Notes: generated from the letters alone by a model not told the origin. 9,893 nt of DNA from JAZDMK01 sp043800975 (GCA_043800975.1 JAZDMK010000048.1:1-9893); one strand, 5' to 3'. Shown: positions 1 to 6,121, counted from the stretch's first letter. Translations and numbers: made by a program.

Positions 1-31
1 TTGTTCATTTTAAAAAAATCCCGTAGGTTTG
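1..31 (+). promoter_or_regulatory. Bacteroidetes-type promoter for the acyl-CoA ligase gene
   Basis: TAGGTTTG at 24-31 matches the phylum -7 consensus TAnnTTTG exactly. TTG at 1-3 lies 20 bp upstream, in place for the -33 element; the window edge may hide a further T. Transcription would start near 36, leaving a leader of about 24 nt before the ATG at 60. No SD sequence is visible. Read from consensus only. Confidence 0.45.
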
Positions 32-59
32 GCTTTTCATGATAAAATAATTTTTGATT

Positions 60-2123
60 ATGGTGAACGAACAATTGTTGAACCCTAAAAGCATCGTGGT
101 TATTGGTGCATCTAACGATGTGGCCAAGCCAGGCGGTAAAATCCTGAAGAACATCATTGATGGAAATTTCAAAGGAAACCTTTATGTTGTTAACATGAAA
201 GAAGATGAAGTGCAGGGAATAAAAAGTTTCAGAGATGTAAATGAACTGCCGGATGTAGACCTTGCCATATTAGCGATTGCTGCAAAATTTTGTCCCGAAA
301 CGGTGAAGACTCTTGCCGACAAAAAAAATACTCGTGGATTTATTATCCTTTCAGCTGGCTTTCATGAAGAAAGTGAAGAGGGTGGAAAACTGGAAGCCCA
401 GATTGTAGAAACAATAAACCATGTGGATGGTGCGCTGATTGGGCCCAATTGTGTAGGCATTATGACGCCCAAGCACCACAGCATATTCACATATCCGATT
501 CCAAAACTGAATTCCTCCGGTTGTGATTTTATTTCCGGATCGGGTGCAACTGCATGCTTTATCATGGAAGCAGGGATTCCAAAAGGATTAACTTTTGCGA
601 ATGTGTTTTCTGTTGGAAACAGCGCCCAGATGGGTGTTGAGGAAATTTTAAAATATCTTGACGAGTCGTTTGATCCCGAAAAAAGTTCGCGTGTAAAACT
701 TCTTTACATTGAAAATATCGACAAACCCGAAATGCTTCTCAAACATGCATCGTCGCTTATCCGCAAGGGATGCAGAATTGCAGCTATCAAGGCAGGAAGT
801 TCGGAAGCAGGAAGCCGCGCAGCCTCATCACATACGGGGGCGTTGGCAAGTCCAGACACAGCAGTGGAAGCTCTTTTCCGTAAAGCAGGAATTGTGCGTT
901 GCTACGGACGTGAAGAGTTAATTAGTGTGGCCTCTGTTTTTATGAGCCCCAGACTGCAAGGGAAAAATATTTGCATTATTACGCACGCAGGCGGTCCTGC
1001 AGTTATGCTTACGGATGCTTTATCGGAAGGCGGATTAAATATTCCCGCAATTCAAGGTCCCGCAGCAGAAGAATTATTGACAAAATTATTTCCGGGATCA
1101 TCCGTTGCAAATCCGATTGATTTCCTTGCTACAGGAACAGCAGAACAATTGGGTATCATCTTGGATTATGCAGACAACAAATTTGATATGGTTGATGCCA
1201 TGGTTGTCATTTTCGGAACACCCGGATTGTTTCCTGTTTTCGATGTTTATAAGGTTTTGCATGAAAAAATGCGCGTGTGCAGAAAACCCATATTCCCTGT
1301 GCTGCCATCAACACTGACGGCTGGTCCGGAAGTCGCTGAATTCATTAGCAGAGGACATATAAATTTCCCGGATGAAGTTGTATTGGGCAGAGCACTTTCA
1401 AAAGCAATGAGGGTAAACAAGCCGGCACCTGCAAAAATTGAAATGCCAAAACTGAATGAAAAAGCAATTCGTACGTTAATAGATCGTTCTGATGAAGGAT
1501 ATCTAAGTCCTGAAAATGTGCAGGCTTTGCTTGATGCTGCTGGTATATCAAGAGCCGGTGAAGCGGTTGTCAATTCTGCAGCCGATGCTTCGTCAGCAGC
1601 CGAAAAACTTGGATTTCCTGTTGTGATGAAAGTTGTGGGTCCAGTTCATAAATCGGATGTGGGTGGTGTTGTGCTCAATGTAAAAGACAAGGCTACTGTT
1701 GAAAAAGAATTTGATCGTATGATAAAAATAAAAGATACAACGGCTATTCTTTTGCAGCCTATGCTGAACGGAACAGAACTCTTTGCAGGAGCAAAACGGG
1801 AGGATAAATTTGGTCATCTGGTGATGTGTGGGCTTGGCGGAATTTTTATTGAAGTATTAAAGGATGTAAACGTTGGTCTTGCTCCTTTGATGAAAGATGA
1901 ATCACTAGAAATGATCCGCGGATTGAAAAGCTATAAGTTGATTCAGGGCGTGCGCGGACAGGAAGGTGTGAATGAAGAAATGTTTGCTGATATTGTTTGT
2001 CGTTTGGCAGCATTGGTTACAATCGCACCCGAAATCAGTGAGATGGATCTGAATCCATTGCTGGGTAAAGCTGACAGAGTGATCGCTGTAGATGCCCGTA
2101 TTAATATTGAAAAGAAAAAATAG
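60..2123 (+). CDS. Acetate/acyl-CoA ligase (ADP-forming), fused alpha and beta subunits
   Basis: Likely catalyses acyl-CoA + ADP + Pi to acid + ATP + CoA in the cytoplasm, a substrate-level phosphorylation step. The 687-residue product has the alpha-beta fusion order. A Rossmann CoA-binding domain comes first (VVIGAS near 13-18, IGPNCVGI near 127-134). A CoA-ligase domain follows, with the SSHTGAL motif whose His258 matches the phosphorylated histidine of the family. The C-terminal ATP-grasp half (from about 485) carries HKSDVGGV (about 530-537), GLGGIFIE and EMDLNPLL. I chose ATG at 60 because it sits about 24 nt from the likely transcription start; an in-frame TTG at 54 would add two residues. 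The next gene begins 4 nt after the stop. The acid substrate cannot be told from sequence, and a protein-acetyltransferase relative is less likely because no GNAT domain is present. Confidence 0.88.
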   Translation: MVNEQLLNPKSIVVIGASNDVAKPGGKILKNIIDGNFKGNLYVVNMKEDEVQGIKSFRDVNELPDVDLAILAIAAKFCPETVKTLADKKNTRGFIILSAGFHEESEEGGKLEAQIVETINHVDGALIGPNCVGIMTPKHHSIFTYPIPKLNSSGCDFISGSGATACFIMEAGIPKGLTFANVFSVGNSAQMGVEEILKYLDESFDPEKSSRVKLLYIENIDKPEMLLKHASSLIRKGCRIAAIKAGSSEAGSRAASSHTGALASPDTAVEALFRKAGIVRCYGREELISVASVFMSPRLQGKNICIITHAGGPAVMLTDALSEGGLNIPAIQGPAAEELLTKLFPGSSVANPIDFLATGTAEQLGIILDYADNKFDMVDAMVVIFGTPGLFPVFDVYKVLHEKMRVCRKPIFPVLPSTLTAGPEVAEFISRGHINFPDEVVLGRALSKAMRVNKPAPAKIEMPKLNEKAIRTLIDRSDEGYLSPENVQALLDAAGISRAGEAVVNSAADASSAAEKLGFPVVMKVVGPVHKSDVGGVVLNVKDKATVEKEFDRMIKIKDTTAILLQPMLNGTELFAGAKREDKFGHLVMCGLGGIFIEVLKDVNVGLAPLMKDESLEMIRGLKSYKLIQGVRGQEGVNEEMFADIVCRLAALVTIAPEISEMDLNPLLGKADRVIAVDARINIEKKK

Positions 2124-2127
2124 GAAA

Positions 2128-3159
2128 ATGAAAAAATTATTATTCTTTGCGTTGACATTTGTGTTTATGCAATCGCAGGCACAGCATAAGGATACGCTTT
2201 TAATTACGGGTGTTGGCGATATTATGCTCGGAACTATGATTCCATCTAACCTTTATCTTCCGCCCAATAATGATTGCAGCAATGAGCTTTCGAAAGTAAA
2301 GCAGATTCTGATGGAAGCAGATGTTGCCTTTTGTAATCTTGAGGGTGTTCTTACGGATTCTAAAGCAGGTCAGAAGAAATGCAGTAAATGTTATACTTTC
2401 GGGATGCCGACTAAGTATGCTCAATGCCTTGTGGATGTTGGCTTTGATTTGATCAGCACTGCCAATAATCATGCATCGGATTTTGGTGCTGTTGGAAGAC
2501 AAAGTACAGTAAAAACCCTTGAGAAAGCGGGCTTGCATTATGCCGGTTTTTTATCAACCCCCTATACAATATTCGAAAAAGACAGCATCAAATATGGATT
2601 TTGCGCTTTCTCTCCGGAAGGAGGAAATTGCAGTATTAACAATATTCCCGAGGCTCAGCGCATCGTTCGTAAACTGGATTCGCTCTGCGATGTGGTGATT
2701 GTTTCTTTTCACAGTGGATGCGAAGGAAAGGCGTTTCAGCATGTTCCCTGCACAAATGAAATCTGTTTCGGATACAACCGTGGTAATGTTTGTGACTTTT
2801 CGCACAAAGTAATTGATGCAGGTGCTGATATCGTGTTTGGCCACGGGCCTCATGTAACAAGGGCTGTAGAGTTATACAAAGACCGCTTTATTGCCTATAG
2901 CATGGGAAATTTTTGCACATACAGCAGCATTAGCATTTCCGGTGTTAATGGACTTGCACCGATGTTTAAAATTTACACGGATCGCAAAGGGGCATTCCTG
3001 AAAGGAGAAATTGTTGCAACCTACCAGATAAAACCACAACCTGTTTTAATTGACGAGCAAAAGCGCGTCATTAAAGTAATACAGGATTTAACGAAAGCTG
3101 ATTTTCCATCTTCTCCACTTATTATCAGTAATGATGGATTGATGACGAAAAAGAAATAA
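2128..3159 (+). CDS. Exported CapA-family protein (PGA_cap, metallophosphatase fold)
   Basis: A 343-residue protein of the CapA/PgsA family, named for poly-gamma-glutamate capsule synthesis; its true substrate here is unknown. Start ATG at 2128 gives a clean signal peptide (MKKLLFFALTFVFMQSQAQ), so it is probably exported. Family motifs appear in order: GDIMLG (30-35), NLEG (70-73), ANNHASDFG (about 112-120), FHSGCEG (about 194-200), GHGPHV (238-243) and YSMGNF (257-262). The Asp, Asn and His residues in these match the calcineurin-like metal site. The FGYNRGNV...IDAGADIVFGH stretch fits a common CapA subgroup. About a dozen cysteines remain in the mature protein, many for an exported one. 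It follows the ligase by 4 nt and is surely cotranscribed, yet no capsule gene is nearby. Confidence 0.82.
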   Translation: MKKLLFFALTFVFMQSQAQHKDTLLITGVGDIMLGTMIPSNLYLPPNNDCSNELSKVKQILMEADVAFCNLEGVLTDSKAGQKKCSKCYTFGMPTKYAQCLVDVGFDLISTANNHASDFGAVGRQSTVKTLEKAGLHYAGFLSTPYTIFEKDSIKYGFCAFSPEGGNCSINNIPEAQRIVRKLDSLCDVVIVSFHSGCEGKAFQHVPCTNEICFGYNRGNVCDFSHKVIDAGADIVFGHGPHVTRAVELYKDRFIAYSMGNFCTYSSISISGVNGLAPMFKIYTDRKGAFLKGEIVATYQIKPQPVLIDEQKRVIKVIQDLTKADFPSSPLIISNDGLMTKKK

Positions 3160-3168
3160 CTCGCTTAT

Positions 3169-4098
3169 TTATAACCAGCGAAGTCGTTTAAATGTCAAAA
3201 CAACAAGTGCCGGAATGGTAATGCTGGCGCCTATTACAAACCAGAATGTATAGGGATTTGCTTCGCTCGAGTTTGGGACATTCATTCCAAACAAACCCGA
3301 AAAAATGGAAGGTATCATTACGCAAATTGTAATGATTGTTAAACGCTTCATCACTAGGTTCAGATTGTTTGAAATAACAGAAGCAAAGGCATCCATCATT
3401 CCCGTAAGGATTTCGCTGTGGATGGTTGCCGTTTCAAAAGCCTGTTTGTTTTCAATAACAACATCTTCGAGCAATTCTTCGTCCAGTTGCTCATTGTCTA
3501 CATATTTTGCCCGTTGCAGCTTTGCTAATAGCATTTCATTTGACTTCAACGATGTCATAAAGTAAACGAGCGTTTTTTGAATCACCAGAAGCATATTAAG
3601 CTGACTGTTTTCGATCGATTTACGGATATCCTTTTCAATCTGATTCGTTCTGCGTACAATGATTTTCATGAAACGCAGATAATACGTGGCTGAAAGCTGA
3701 AACAAATACAAAATAAAATTATGACGGTTTTCTATATCAAAACCTTTGATTTTTCCTTCGATGATATCATTGATAATTTCATTTTCGCGGTCACAGAGTG
3801 TGATGACAGAATTGGCGGAAATAAGCACTCCCAAAGGAACTGTGAAAAATGAAAAGTCGTTGTTGGCAACATATACTGGTACGCGAAGTACAATCATTAA
3901 CCAGCGTCCGCTGATTTCTGTACGCGCACGTTCGTCAATGTCGAGGATATCTTCGATGAATTCTTCGGGAACTAAATAATCCTTTTTTAATTTTTCAATT
4001 TCTTCGGTGCTGGGATCAGTGACGTTGATCCAGCAGTTTTTAGAATAAAACTGGGTTTGTTTTATTTTCCCGTTTTCTTGTTTGTAAAAGTTGAACAT
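3169..4098 (-). CDS. corA: CorA-family Mg2+/Co2+ channel protein
   Basis: A 309-residue CorA-type divalent-cation channel of the inner membrane. The long charged N-terminal domain (about 1-250) is the cytoplasmic funnel and stalk. Two C-terminal membrane helices follow, about 252-270 and 284-303. Between them sits the family signature GMN at 271-273 (context FSGLFGMNVP), the selectivity filter. The length and the basic tail after the last helix (FKRLRW) are usual for the family. The MPEL sequence that often follows GMN is absent (VPNSSEANP instead), as in many divergent CorA proteins, so Mg2+ rather than Zn2+ or Co2+ is inferred and not shown. The gene converges on the CapA gene with a 9-bp gap. 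Its upstream region holds a long structured leader with two small ORFs and no perfect promoter of its own nearer the start. Confidence 0.9.
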   Translation of the reverse strand: MFNFYKQENGKIKQTQFYSKNCWINVTDPSTEEIEKLKKDYLVPEEFIEDILDIDERARTEISGRWLMIVLRVPVYVANNDFSFFTVPLGVLISANSVITLCDRENEIINDIIEGKIKGFDIENRHNFILYLFQLSATYYLRFMKIIVRRTNQIEKDIRKSIENSQLNMLLVIQKTLVYFMTSLKSNEMLLAKLQRAKYVDNEQLDEELLEDVVIENKQAFETATIHSEILTGMMDAFASVISNNLNLVMKRLTIITICVMIPSIFSGLFGMNVPNSSEANPYTFWFVIGASITIPALVVLTFKRLRWL

Positions 4099-4152
4099 AA
4101 GCTTGCATTTTTACTGTTTGACAATAGTTGAATTGAGTAAAAAATCAACAAG

Positions 4153-4251
4153 TTATTTTCCGGTGTTTGGCTTTATACTACAACATCTGCAAATACAAGC
4201 AATGCAGCAAAGCTTAATCACATTTTTTTGTTTGTCCTGGATTGCATTCAT
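4153..4251 (-). CDS. Small cysteine-rich leader ORF (32 aa) with perfect SD, upstream of corA
   Basis: A 32-residue ORF that begins MNAIQDKQKNVIKL and then carries six cysteines at 15, 16, 19, 21, 23 and 24 (pattern CCxxCxCxCC), ending in a basic tail. It is preceded by AAAGGAGGTG, a 10-nt perfect complement to the 16S rRNA 3' end, with 5 nt between GGAGG and ATG. Such an SD is unusual in this phylum. The SD and AUG can be locked in a 14-bp stem with an upstream segment, so translation looks regulated. It ends 54 nt before corA, with no terminator seen between them. I do not recognise the peptide. It may be a regulatory leader peptide, a small metal- or thiol-binding protein, or both. Coding status rests on the SD and structure, not on homology. 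Confidence 0.6.
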   Translation of the reverse strand: MNAIQDKQKNVIKLCCIACICRCCSIKPNTGK

Positions 4252-4346
4252 AAGCACCTCCTTTTTTGAGCCCGGGGCAGGTTGCTTATGAATAAAAGAA
4301 ACCTGCTCAGCAGCCGCTGATATTTTTAATTCGTAACGCAGGTCCC
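4246..4346 (-). promoter_or_regulatory. Attenuator-like RNA with mutually exclusive stems in the corA leader
   Basis: Four segments are seen on the minus strand. Segment 1 is GGGACCUGC (4346-4338), 2 is GCAGGUUUC (4306-4298), 3 is AUUCAUAAGCAACCUGC (4293-4277) and 4 is AGGUGCUUAUGAAU (4259-4246). Segments 1:2 pair over 9 bp with two G-U pairs and enclose a UCAGC-GGCU-GCUGA hairpin (4320-4307). Segments 2:3 pair as GCAGGUU/AACCUGC plus CUU/AAG across one mismatch, with an 8-nt loop. Segments 3:4 pair over 14 bp with one bulged A (4283) and bury the SD and AUG of the cysteine-rich ORF. Stems 1:2 and 3:4 can coexist; 2:3 excludes both. This matches the logic of a translational attenuator. No fit to an RNA family known to me was found. 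Confidence 0.6.
4255..4264 (-). promoter_or_regulatory. Strong Shine-Dalgarno site of the cysteine-rich ORF
   Basis: The minus strand reads AAAGGAGGTG, complementary over 10 nt to the anti-SD tail of 16S rRNA, with 5 nt (TGCTT) between GGAGG and ATG. None of the other genes here has a comparable site. In Bacteroidetes the anti-SD is known to be held by ribosomal proteins including bS21, and the rpsU message is the known strong-SD exception, so this site deserves attention. Confidence 0.75.
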
Positions 4347-4354
4347 TCGTCCAT
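4307..4354 (-). CDS. 15-codon upstream ORF of the corA leader
   Basis: ATG to TGA encodes MDEGPALRIKNISGC. The ATG lies 26 nt downstream of the -7 element, the same distance as for three other genes in the window (22-28 nt), and follows an A-rich run (CCAAAAAAAACTAAAATG), the usual non-SD start context in this phylum. Segment 1 of the leader structure lies in codons 3-6, and the stop codon forms part of the inner hairpin directly next to segment 2. A ribosome moving through it would therefore decide which stems form. The peptide is too short to test for coding bias, so the call rests on position and on fit to the RNA fold. Confidence 0.42.
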   Translation of the reverse strand: MDEGPALRIKNISGC

Positions 4355-4380
4355 TTTAGTTTTTTTTGGATTGGTTGCTG

Positions 4381-4410
4381 CAAAGATATACATATTTTTT
4401 AAATTTCAAA
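4381..4410 (-). promoter_or_regulatory. Promoter of the corA leader transcript
   Basis: The minus strand reads TATCTTTG at 4388-4381, an exact TAnnTTTG -7 element, with TTTG at 4410-4407 as a -33 element and 18 bp between them. Transcription would begin near 4376, about 280 nt before corA, so the leader carries both small ORFs. No equally good promoter lies between here and the corA start. A one-mismatch -7 (TGTATTTG, 4197-4190) lacks a well-spaced -33. Confidence 0.6.
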
Positions 4411-4426
4411 CTAAGTGAAATCCGAA

Positions 4427-4457
4427 TGTTTTATTTTAAAAAAAAAGTTTAAATTTG
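4427..4457 (+). promoter_or_regulatory. Promoter of the beta-barrel and small exported protein genes
   Basis: TAAATTTG at 4450-4457 is an exact TAnnTTTG element, with 24 nt before the ATG at 4482. The -33 region is weak: TGTTTT at 4427-4432 is only a partial match to TTTG. It faces away from the corA leader promoter, and the two -33 regions lie about 17 bp apart, so a regulator bound between them could affect both. Confidence 0.5.
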
Positions 4458-4481
4458 CCCATACTTACTAAACCAGATATT

Positions 4482-5114
4482 ATGAAAAAGAAATTATTTA
4501 TTACAATGCTTACAATTGTTGCACTTACTTTGTCTACACAGGCTCAGATATTGAAAAAAGGCAACACTATAATTGATGGATATTATGGATTTCCTAATAT
4601 GTATGGCACATCAATTAAAACAAGCTATGCGAATTCAAATACTGCTTTTGATGTAGACCCCGGAATGATCGGACCACTAGGCGGAAAAATTGAATATCTT
4701 TTGTCAGATAAAGTTGGGCTTGGACTCAACGGATGGTATTCCAATGCATGGGTAAAGTGGACTGAAGATCAGCAAGTTTTGGTTGCCGGAAGTACAACGC
4801 AATATGAAACAAAAACTTACAATTACAAGGTTGAAGCGCCTCGAACTGATGTCCTTGTCATGTTTAATTATCATTTTGTAAATACAGAATCAGTAGATTC
4901 CTATTTTTGTGTTGGAGCAGGATACCATAACCGAACTTTTAGGTATGTTACGGATGATCCTAATTTTAACGATGACGGATTTGAAATACCTATTCCTTTT
5001 AATGCACGTGTTGGTATTGGAATGCGTTACTTTTTTGTTGAAAATTTCGGAATAAACATTGAATTTGGCTTAGGCGGTCCTCTGTTGCATGGTGGAATTT
5101 GTGCAAAATTTTAA
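4482..5114 (+). CDS. Outer-membrane beta-barrel-like protein with signal peptide
   Basis: A 210-residue protein. The signal peptide is MKKKLFITMLTIVALTLSTQAQ, cleaved probably after TQA. The mature part alternates short hydrophobic and aromatic strands with polar turns (for example VGLGLNGWYSNAW, TDVLVMFNYHFV, YFCVGAGYH, ARVGIGMRYFF, FGINIEFGLGG), as small eight-strand-type barrels do. It ends in phenylalanine, the usual last residue of the C-terminal strand read by the BAM complex. I chose ATG at 4482 over an in-frame TTG at 4455 because the TTG lies in the promoter element and would spoil the signal peptide. Function is unknown. The 9-nt gap to the next gene implies one transcript, closed by the terminator at 5527. 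Confidence 0.75.
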   Translation: MKKKLFITMLTIVALTLSTQAQILKKGNTIIDGYYGFPNMYGTSIKTSYANSNTAFDVDPGMIGPLGGKIEYLLSDKVGLGLNGWYSNAWVKWTEDQQVLVAGSTTQYETKTYNYKVEAPRTDVLVMFNYHFVNTESVDSYFCVGAGYHNRTFRYVTDDPNFNDDGFEIPIPFNARVGIGMRYFFVENFGINIEFGLGGPLLHGGICAKF

Positions 5115-5123
5115 TCAAATATT

Positions 5124-5504
5124 ATGAAAAAAATATTGATATCTCTTGGATTTGTCCTTTGCTTTTCTGCTCTGTCACTGGCTCAAAACACAACATACAA
5201 TACAAATGAAAAGGTGGAAAAAGAATGTGTGATTGTTCGTGTTAAGTACGGATTGAAAAAACTTGGATTTACACACAACATATACATTGAAACCGGTGAA
5301 GCAAAATTTCATTCTTTAAAGGGAAAGGTAGAGAATACCGAAGCGGGAATTGTAAAAGTATATGATGATGATGGCAAAGTTTTGATGCTTAAAAATGAAG
5401 CCGACCTTTTTGGATATGTGCTGGGGCAGGGCTATAATCTCATTGATTCGTTTACGATAAAAATCATTAACGACGAGTATACACAATATGTTTTTTGCAA
5501 ATAA
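5124..5504 (+). CDS. Small exported hypothetical protein
   Basis: A 126-residue protein with a signal peptide (MKKILISLGFVLCFSALSLA, then Q), so it is probably periplasmic or surface-exposed; no lipobox cysteine is present at the cleavage site. The mature part of about 106 residues has two short beta-rich blocks and ends with GQGYNLIDSF...YTQYVFCK. A Gly-aromatic turn followed by a final strand and a basic C-terminus recalls many small exported Bacteroidetes proteins of unknown role. That is a loose likeness, not a family assignment. It is the last gene of a two-gene unit after the beta-barrel gene. No function can be given. Confidence 0.7.
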   Translation: MKKILISLGFVLCFSALSLAQNTTYNTNEKVEKECVIVRVKYGLKKLGFTHNIYIETGEAKFHSLKGKVENTEAGIVKVYDDDGKVLMLKNEADLFGYVLGQGYNLIDSFTIKIINDEYTQYVFCK

Positions 5505-5525
5505 AGCAAACAAATAATACTTTTA
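5494..5525 (+). promoter_or_regulatory. Possible promoter of the ferredoxin-dehydrogenase operon, overlapping the preceding terminator
   Basis: TTTG at 5494-5497 and TACTTTTA at 5518-5525 (one mismatch to TAnnTTTG) are separated by 20 bp. Initiation would fall near 5531, inside the first arm of the terminator hairpin, so transcripts from here would lack a complete terminator stem. No other good candidate exists before the ATG at 5570. Weak evidence. Confidence 0.25.
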
Positions 5526-5526
5526 T

Positions 5527-5555
5527 AACCGCAACCAAAACGTTGCGGTTTTTTT
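5527..5555 (+). terminator. Intrinsic terminator after the small exported protein gene
   Basis: AACCGCAAC (5527-5535) and GTTGCGGTT (5542-5550) form a perfect 9-bp stem with a 6-nt loop (CAAAAC), and the transcript runs on into a U tract (seven T at 5549-5555). It begins 22 nt after the stop codon at 5504 and separates the exported-protein unit from the ferredoxin operon. Confidence 0.88.
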
Positions 5556-5569
5556 AATTCTGAATATTT

Positions 5570-6121
5570 ATGAAAAGTGAAATTCCAATTCATATCGTTT
5601 GCACAACTGATGAAGCAAAACAACTCATCGAAGCACATAAAAACTTTTTTGTTTCCAATTGTGGATGCCGTGAAGAAAATGGAAAATGCAAACAATCACG
5701 AATGGATGTTTGCCTTAATTTTTATGAAAACACAGAAGCTAGTGGATCCGGTAAACACACAATTTCAACGAAGGAAGCAGAGGAAATTATAAAGGAAGCT
5801 GTAAACAAAAAACTTGTCCCGCGCCCGTTTCGAAGTGATGACCGCAAACGTATTGATGGAATCTGTTTTTGTTGCAACGACTGTTGCTGGTACTTCCGCA
5901 ACAGAGATGAAGCTTGTGATAAAGGTGCATTCATTGAGGAAACAAACAAAACAATATGTGCACATTGTGGCCTGTGTGTCGATGTTTGCTATTTTAAAGC
6001 AAGAAAAAGAAAAGACGGAGTACTTTTTATTGACATGGAAGAATGCTATGGTTGCGGATTGTGTGTTTCAGAATGTCCGAATGAATGTATTAAAATGATA
6101 AAACGAAATGTGATAAAATGA
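5570..6121 (+). CDS. Double-cluster 4Fe-4S ferredoxin with cysteine-rich N-terminal domain
   Basis: A 183-residue cytoplasmic electron carrier with 20 cysteines. The C-terminal part is a 2[4Fe-4S] ferredoxin. Cluster motif one is CAHCGLCVDVC (130-140), followed by Tyr-Phe instead of the usual Pro. Cluster motif two is CYGCGLCVSECP (159-170). The N-terminal part holds CGC...C...DVCLNF (Cys 31, 33, 40, 48) and CFCCNDCC (99-106), enough ligands for one or two more metal centres. This layout occurs in uncharacterised anaerobe iron-sulfur proteins, but I cannot name the partner enzyme from sequence. The stop codon overlaps the start of the aldehyde dehydrogenase gene (ATGA), so the two are translationally coupled and the ferredoxin may pass electrons to or from that pathway. 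No SD is evident before its ATG. Confidence 0.8.
   Translation: MKSEIPIHIVCTTDEAKQLIEAHKNFFVSNCGCREENGKCKQSRMDVCLNFYENTEASGSGKHTISTKEAEEIIKEAVNKKLVPRPFRSDDRKRIDGICFCCNDCCWYFRNRDEACDKGAFIEETNKTICAHCGLCVDVCYFKARKRKDGVLFIDMEECYGCGLCVSECPNECIKMIKRNVIK

Noticed and set aside
362..565. Minus-strand and alternate-frame open frames inside the ligase, dehydrogenase and penicillin-binding protein genes
   Set aside because: They lie within genes that have complete family motifs, show no recognisable domains of their own, and have no promoter or start context.
2200..2853. Antisense frames opposite the CapA gene
   Set aside because: The sense frame has a signal peptide and all metal-site motifs; the antisense products show nothing recognisable.
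3161..3181. Hairpin TCGCT/AGCGA between the converging CapA and corA genes as a shared terminator
   Set aside because: The stem is only 5 bp with an 11-nt loop, lies partly in the last corA codons, and has no U tract on either strand.
4246..4348. SAM-I riboswitch: GAGGGAC, GC-A-ACC and AGGUGCU blocks occur in the right order on the minus strand
   Set aside because: The ACC/GGU pairing with a bulged A recalls the P3 stem, but it sits at the end of a 10-bp outer helix, too far from any junction. No P1 helix and no AUCAAGAG/K-turn block are present, and GCAACC lies about 45 nt after GACGAA-like bases instead of about 10. GCAACC and AGGUGC are also complements of each other, so they are not independent matches. 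An Infernal search with RF00162 would settle it.
4099..4376. M-box (ykoK) Mg2+ riboswitch upstream of corA
   Set aside because: The gene context invites it, but I could not find the conserved GGUGAGGCUCCU-type core or the three parallel stems.
4153..4383. A 76-codon minus-strand ORF starting at TTG 4383
   Set aside because: The TTG is part of the -7 promoter element, so it would lie upstream of the transcript start. Only the last 32 codons, behind the perfect SD, are kept as a candidate.
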